Positions 5,388 through 9,012 of a stretch of 9,012 bases of DNA are shown in pieces. Below the pieces are notes generated by a model. That model saw only the letters and a list, made by a program, of their open reading frames with translations, was not told the origin of the DNA and ran no database searches. Within the stretch, counting starts at the first letter, position 1; each line of letters starts with the position of its first letter. The position numbers and the translations under genes are program-made. This stretch comes from Chloroflexota bacterium (lineage in GTDB: Bacteria; Chloroflexota; Limnocylindria; Limnocylindrales; CSP1-4): assembly GCA_021815005.1 (NCBI GenBank), contig JAKAHL010000058.1, forward strand, positions 1-9,012, written 5' to 3'.

Positions 5388-7586
5388 GACGCCGACGAGG
5401 ACTCGGGCGTGACGCCATGGGCACCGCTCCGCCACCCGGCCGTGGCCGCCGCGGCGGGGATCGCCGTTGGCTACGGCATCCTGGCGCTGCTGCTGCCCCA
5501 CCCGTTGCCCACGTTCGACGAGGCGAAGTACCTCGCCATCGGCGTCAACGCCCTCAGCGGCGGGGGCCCGCGGACGGCGTTCGGCGAGCTGTTCCTGGCG
5601 CACTCGCCCTACTGGCCCATGCTGTTCGCCGCGCCGCAGGTCGCGCTCGGGCTGTCCCCGTGGGGCTGGGGCTACCTCCTCAACGCGATCGCGGCGTCGG
5701 GCACGCTCCTGCTCGCCGGCTGGCTGGCACGGCCGTTCGGCCCCCGGGCCGTGCTGCTGACGGTCGCAGCGCTGGTCGGCTGGCTGTCGCTGTTCGGCCT
5801 GGCTCGGACGGCCCGCCTCGACGTTCCGGAGGCCGCCCTCTCCCTCGCCTACATCGCGGTCGCGCGATCCGCGGTGGATTCGGGTCTGGTCCGGCGCGGG
5901 ATCCTCGCGGGCGTCCTGTTCGCGTGGGCGTTCCTGGTGAAGGAGGCTGGCCTGATCCTGCTGGCGGCGCCGTTCCTGGCCGCGATCGCCGCACGGCGCC
6001 CGCTGACGACCACGGCCCGGGCCGGCGGGCTGGTGCTCCTCACCGCCGTGCCCTTGGTGGCGTGGTGGTTCGGCTGGTACGCCGCGACCGCCGGCAAGGT
6101 GTACGCGCTCGGACTGGGCGCGCCGTGGCTGGTGCCGCTCGGCATCGCGCTGCTGGTGCTTGGAGGGGTGCTCGCGACGCTCAGCGCGCCGTGGCGGCCC
6201 GCGGCGCGGCTGGCCGACTGGGCCGGGCGTCGGCTGCGGGACCGTCGCACGGCGCTCGCCGTGGCCGGGCTGCTCGTCGGGGCGTGGGCGGTCGCCTTCC
6301 TGGTCGCCTTCTCGCGGTCGAGCCTCCAGGCCGGGCGGCCGCTGCTCGACCTCCCCAACCTCGCCCGCTGGGGTCGCACGTGGCTCGCGGACCTGGGGCC
6401 GATTCTCCTGGTCGGCGTCGGCCTGGTCGGCGCCGTGCGGTCCGCGTGGCGCGGCGACGACCGCCCGCTGCCCCAGCTCGTGATCCTCGCTGCCGGCATC
6501 CCGTGGCTGCTGCTCGTGGCGGTGCAGGGCGAGCCGCCGCGCAATGACATCGCGCTGCTGGCCATCGCAGCATCAGCCGGCGCGGCGGGCTGGCTGCAGC
6601 TGCCGCGGCTGCTCGAGGGCAGGGACCGTGCGCTCGCCGCCGTCGGGGCCGTCGTCGGGGCGGGCCTGGCCGCGGCCGCCGCCCAGCAGCTGGCGCGCCA
6701 GGGGGTGGCCCCGAGCCTCACCGCCCACCTGCGGGGCGTGGCGCTTGCCGCTGTCCTGGGCGTGGTCGTGGGGGCGGTGGTCGCGAGCCCCGCGGTCCGG
6801 CATTGGGCGCGCGGGCGGCTCGTGGCCGCGGGGCGCCCGTCCGTCGCGCTCCGCGGCGTGGCGGTGGCGCTGGTCGCCGCGCTGTCCGTCTCGGTGCTCG
6901 GCGTGTCCCTGCCGCGGATGGCAAGCACCGCGATTGCGGCCAGCCGCCCCGGGCTCCCGGACGAGATCGCCGCGTGGATCGGCGGGCACCTGCCGATCGG
7001 GTCAACGGTCGCGTTCGGGTCGGTGCTCGCCAACGAGACCGCGCTCCGGCTTGACGGCCGCTACCAGCTCCGCAGCCTGCAGGCGACCCTGGGTGTGGTT
7101 GACGCCGCCGCGCCGCTGGGGATCCGCGTCGGCGAGGAACAGCCCGCCGATGTGGTGGCCGTGGACCGGCACCCTCGCCAGAGCGGCTTCTACGTGTTCA
7201 CCGCGCGCCAGGTTGAGCACGTGCTGCGCGCGGACCGACCGGCCGTCTGGGTCTACGTGACCGGCAAGAGCACCTCGGCGCCGTCCGTCGTCGCGTGGCT
7301 CGCGACCGTGCCCGGCATCCGCCTCGCAGCGGTGCTCTCCGCGCCCACCAGGGCCGACCCGACACTCCAGGCGCACGTGTTCTGGGTGGACCAGGCGAGT
7401 CTGGCCGTGCCGAACGCGCAGACGTTCGTGTCGGCGGGCGCCCTCAACGCGCTGCTGGACGGCCTGGGATCCGCCCCGCAGGCGCCCGGGATCGCCACGA
7501 CCCTGCTCGGGCGCGTGGCCACGTCGGACGCCGGCCCGGCAGCCGACGCGGCGTTCGCTCGCCTCAGGTCTGTCGCCGGGCGATGA
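5385..7586 (+). CDS. GT-C family polytopic glycosyltransferase (ArnT/PMT-like)
   Basis: A large integral membrane protein (733 residues from the CTG; 725 if GTG 5409 is used). After the first membrane helix (about 19-38) comes the outside-loop signature PTFDEAKYLAIG with adjacent acids D45-E46, the position of the catalytic/metal-binding acid in GT-C enzymes. A second loop motif, ARTARLDVPEAALSLAYI (D146, E149), matches the conserved Arg/Asp-x-Pro loop, and FLVKEAGLILL (K186) corresponds to the Lys-containing segment of ArnT/PMT proteins. Roughly a dozen hydrophobic helices follow, ending in a soluble C-terminal domain of about 200 residues. By family it should move a sugar from a polyprenyl-phosphate donor to a lipid, glycan or protein outside the cytoplasmic membrane; donor and acceptor cannot be read from sequence. 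It is the first gene of an operon, and its TGA overlaps the next ATG (ATGA). The gene is secure; the exact start and substrate are not. Confidence 0.85.
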   Translation: MDADEDSGVTPWAPLRHPAVAAAAGIAVGYGILALLLPHPLPTFDEAKYLAIGVNALSGGGPRTAFGELFLAHSPYWPMLFAAPQVALGLSPWGWGYLLNAIAASGTLLLAGWLARPFGPRAVLLTVAALVGWLSLFGLARTARLDVPEAALSLAYIAVARSAVDSGLVRRGILAGVLFAWAFLVKEAGLILLAAPFLAAIAARRPLTTTARAGGLVLLTAVPLVAWWFGWYAATAGKVYALGLGAPWLVPLGIALLVLGGVLATLSAPWRPAARLADWAGRRLRDRRTALAVAGLLVGAWAVAFLVAFSRSSLQAGRPLLDLPNLARWGRTWLADLGPILLVGVGLVGAVRSAWRGDDRPLPQLVILAAGIPWLLLVAVQGEPPRNDIALLAIAASAGAAGWLQLPRLLEGRDRALAAVGAVVGAGLAAAAAQQLARQGVAPSLTAHLRGVALAAVLGVVVGAVVASPAVRHWARGRLVAAGRPSVALRGVAVALVAALSVSVLGVSLPRMASTAIAASRPGLPDEIAAWIGGHLPIGSTVAFGSVLANETALRLDGRYQLRSLQATLGVVDAAAPLGIRVGEEQPADVVAVDRHPRQSGFYVFTARQVEHVLRADRPAVWVYVTGKSTSAPSVVAWLATVPGIRLAAVLSAPTRADPTLQAHVFWVDQASLAVPNAQTFVSAGALNALLDGLGSAPQAPGIATTLLGRVATSDAGPAADAAFARLRSVAGR

Positions 7587-8662
7587 GCGAGGCCCTCCGC
7601 ATCCCCGGCCGCCGTTGGCCGTGGTTCGCCATCCCGGTGGCCGTGGCGGTCGCGTCCCGCGCCTACTCGCTCGCGATCCTGGGCGCGCTGACGCTCGTCC
7701 CCGGGATGCGCCGCGGGCTGCCGGCCGTGTGGGACGCCGCCTGGTACCTGCGCGTCGCCCGGTCGGGCTACCACGCCGGGGTCGTCAGCGGCGGCCACGA
7801 CTTCGCGTTCTTCCCGGCGTGGCCCCTGCTCGTGAAGGTGGCCAGCCTTGGCGTCCTGCCGAGCGGGGCGGTCGCCACCCTCCTCGCCAACGCCCTGTTC
7901 GTGGTGGCCGCAGTCCTGATCTGGCGCGTGCTCGACGAGCGGCTCGGTCGCGCGGCGGCCACGGGCGGGGTGGCGCTGCTCGCGTTCGCGCCCCCGGCCT
8001 ATGTCCTCTCCCTGCCCTACTCGGAGCCGCTGTCCCTGGCGGCGACGGCGGCGTACTTCGGCGTCGGCCCCGCCTCTCGCTGGCGGCTCCCCGCCGCCGC
8101 GCTCGCCATGTTCGCGAGGATCGCCGGGGCGGCCGTGGTCGCGTCCGCGCTCGCCCGCGCCGCCATGGCCCGGGGGCGCGAGCGCCGGACCCTCCTCGCC
8201 GCGGCTGCCGCGGGCACCCTCGCGTTCGCCATCTGGTGGGGCTTCATCGCGCACCTGACCGGTCAGTTCACCGGGTTCCTGCACGGGTCGCCATCCTGGG
8301 CCGGCGGGAGCAGCGGCCTGGTCCGGATCGGCGTGGCGCTGGCGAGGCCGACGATCTCCCGCTTGGTTTGGCTCGCGTTCCTTGGCATCATGGCGGTGGG
8401 CGCGGTCGGGCTCATGCGGGCCGATCTCGAGCTGGCGGTGTTCAGCGTCGCCGCGCTCGCCTTGGCCCTGCTGCCGGGAGGGATTGTGAGTTCGATGCCG
8501 CGGTACGCCCTGGCCGCCTTCCCGGCGTTCGGCGGGCTCGCGCTCCTGGCGCAGCGGCTCGACCGGCGGCTCGTGGTGGCGCTGGCCGTGGTGTTCGCGG
8601 TGGGCCAGGTCTTGTTCGCGGCCTGGGCCATGGCGGCGCCGCCGCTCGGGGCGGCACCGTGA
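7583..8662 (+). CDS. PIG-V-like mannosyltransferase family membrane protein (GT-C)
   Basis: A 359-residue polytopic membrane protein resembling the bacterial PIG-V (GT76-like) family. The diagnostic first loop is present: WDAAWYLRVARSGY (W50-D51), with the acid expected to be catalytic, followed by FAFFPAWPLLVKV (about 74-86), SLPYSEPLSLAATAAYFG (about 143-160) and, near the C-terminus, SSMPRYALAAFPAFGGLALL. The eukaryotic relative adds mannose to GPI anchors; bacterial members are thought to be polyprenyl-phosphate-mannose-dependent transferases in cell-surface glycan or protein glycosylation, so mannose is a family-based guess. The start ATG overlaps the previous stop (ATGA), and there is little Shine-Dalgarno sequence of its own, so translation is probably coupled to the upstream glycosyltransferase. 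Its own TGA overlaps the next gene's GTG (GTGA). Eight to ten hydrophobic helices are visible. Confidence 0.85.
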   Translation: MSEALRIPGRRWPWFAIPVAVAVASRAYSLAILGALTLVPGMRRGLPAVWDAAWYLRVARSGYHAGVVSGGHDFAFFPAWPLLVKVASLGVLPSGAVATLLANALFVVAAVLIWRVLDERLGRAAATGGVALLAFAPPAYVLSLPYSEPLSLAATAAYFGVGPASRWRLPAAALAMFARIAGAAVVASALARAAMARGRERRTLLAAAAAGTLAFAIWWGFIAHLTGQFTGFLHGSPSWAGGSSGLVRIGVALARPTISRLVWLAFLGIMAVGAVGLMRADLELAVFSVAALALALLPGGIVSSMPRYALAAFPAFGGLALLAQRLDRRLVVALAVVFAVGQVLFAAWAMAAPPLGAAP

Positions 8663-9012
8663 CGCGGAGTGCCACCGCCCGGCTGGCCGTGCTCGCCCTC
8701 GTCTTTGGCTTCGTCGGCGGGCTGGCGGGCTGGGCCCTGCTTGGGGAGCGGGTCGCGCCGGTGCCGACCGCGGTCGCCGAGGAGCTGGCGCCGAGCGGCG
8801 TCGCCTCGCCCGTTGCCGCGGGCCTGGCGGTCGCCTCGCCGTCCCCGTCCGTCGCGTCGCCCAGTCCCGCTCCGCCGAGCGCCGTCCCGAGCGCCGTCCC
8901 GAGCGCCGTCCCGAGCGCGGCGCCCTCACCCGCGGCCTCCCCGGCGCCCTCGGCATCGCCTGCCGCCACGCCGGCGCCGTCGTACCGCGGGCCCACCACG
9001 CGGACCGTCCCG
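8659..9012 (+). CDS. Exported or anchored protein with Pro/Ala/Ser-rich stalk (3' partial)
   Basis: A GTG at 8659 overlaps the preceding stop (GTGA), and its frame stays open for 118 codons to the window end, so this is the N-terminal part of a third operon gene. It begins MTRSATARLAVLALVFGFVG: a short basic N-terminus and a hydrophobic stretch to about residue 30 that is a signal peptide or membrane anchor (no lipobox cysteine is seen). Residues from about 50 to 108 are a low-complexity Pro/Ala/Ser linker that includes the repeat PSAVPSAVPSAVPSAA, and the sequence then turns less biased (SYRGPTTRTVP) at the edge, where a folded domain may start. The function is not recognisable from this part. 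The stalk resembles the linker of the DsbA-like protein at the left edge. Overlap with two GT-C genes suggests co-expression and perhaps that it is a glycosylated surface protein (inference). Confidence 0.75.
   Translation, partial: MTRSATARLAVLALVFGFVGGLAGWALLGERVAPVPTAVAEELAPSGVASPVAAGLAVASPSPSVASPSPAPPSAVPSAVPSAVPSAAPSPAASPAPSASPAATPAPSYRGPTTRTVP
8875..8918 (+). repeat. 12-bp tandem repeat encoding PSAV units
   Basis: Three exact head-to-tail copies of CCGAGCGCCGTC (8875-8910) are followed by an 8-base partial fourth copy (8911-8918). Each unit encodes Pro-Ser-Ala-Val, so copy-number changes would keep the frame and only change stalk length. The exact nucleotide identity of the copies suggests recent slippage or duplication. 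Confidence 0.9.

Noticed and set aside
5417..6547. ATG at 5417 as the start of the glycosyltransferase.
   Set aside because: It is in a different frame from the membrane protein and opens a Gly/Arg/Pro-rich shadow translation without hydrophobic helices.
7253..8956. A 567-codon open frame on the - strand across the end of the GT-C gene, the PIG-V-like gene and the stalk gene.
   Set aside because: The product is Arg/Gly/Pro/Glu-rich low complexity without motifs, while the + strand has overlapping genes with family motifs and membrane helices.
1..9012. tRNA genes, rRNA, CRISPR arrays, insertion sequences, toxin-antitoxin or phage-defence genes.
   Set aside because: No characteristic motifs, repeat-spacer pattern, transposase signature or terminal repeats were seen; gene content is ordinary chromosomal.

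Overview
The window is very GC-rich bacterial DNA (by eye above 70 %), densely coding, with GTG and probably CTG starts and exported proteins carrying long Pro/Ala/Ser linkers. This fits a high-GC soil or freshwater lineage such as Chloroflexota (Limnocylindria/Ellin6529-like) or Actinomycetota. That assignment is inference from composition and style only; there is no rRNA or other marker here. No mobile element, tRNA, CRISPR array or defence system was recognised.

Layout. (1) 1-1320 (+): the 5'-truncated end of a gene for a membrane-anchored protein with two tandem DsbA-like thioredoxin folds. The first has a CPFC active site; the second has lost both catalytic cysteines. (2) 1421-2128 (-): a convergent NarL/LuxR-type response regulator whose receiver domain lacks the phospho-acceptor Asp (Glu in its place). 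(3) 2433-3593 (-): a MetC-type cystathionine beta-lyase (PLP enzyme). (4) 3709-5028 (-): a hexameric-type (type II) citrate synthase with all catalytic residues. (5) 5029-5384: a divergent promoter region with several inverted repeats. (6) 5385-end (+): a tightly overlapping three-gene operon. It encodes a large GT-C (ArnT/PMT-like) polytopic glycosyltransferase, a PIG-V-like polytopic mannosyltransferase (ATGA overlap), and an exported or anchored protein with a low-complexity Pro/Ala/Ser stalk (GTGA overlap) that runs off the window.

How the genes relate. Citrate synthase and MetC are same-strand metabolic genes 115 bp apart and need not be functionally linked. The response regulator has no kinase beside it and probably works without phosphorylation. 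The operon at the right edge is the most coherent unit: two lipid-linked-sugar-dependent transferases translationally coupled to a Ser/Pro/Ala-rich exported protein. Surface glycan assembly, or O-glycosylation of the stalk, is a reasonable but unproven reading.

The observations most worth following are the phospho-acceptor-less receiver, the active/inactive tandem DsbA, the probable CTG start with an ideal Shine-Dalgarno sequence, the GT-C/GT-C/stalk operon with its 12-bp tandem repeat, and a four-codon micro-ORF overlapping the metC start. Most of the window is otherwise ordinary chromosomal coding sequence.
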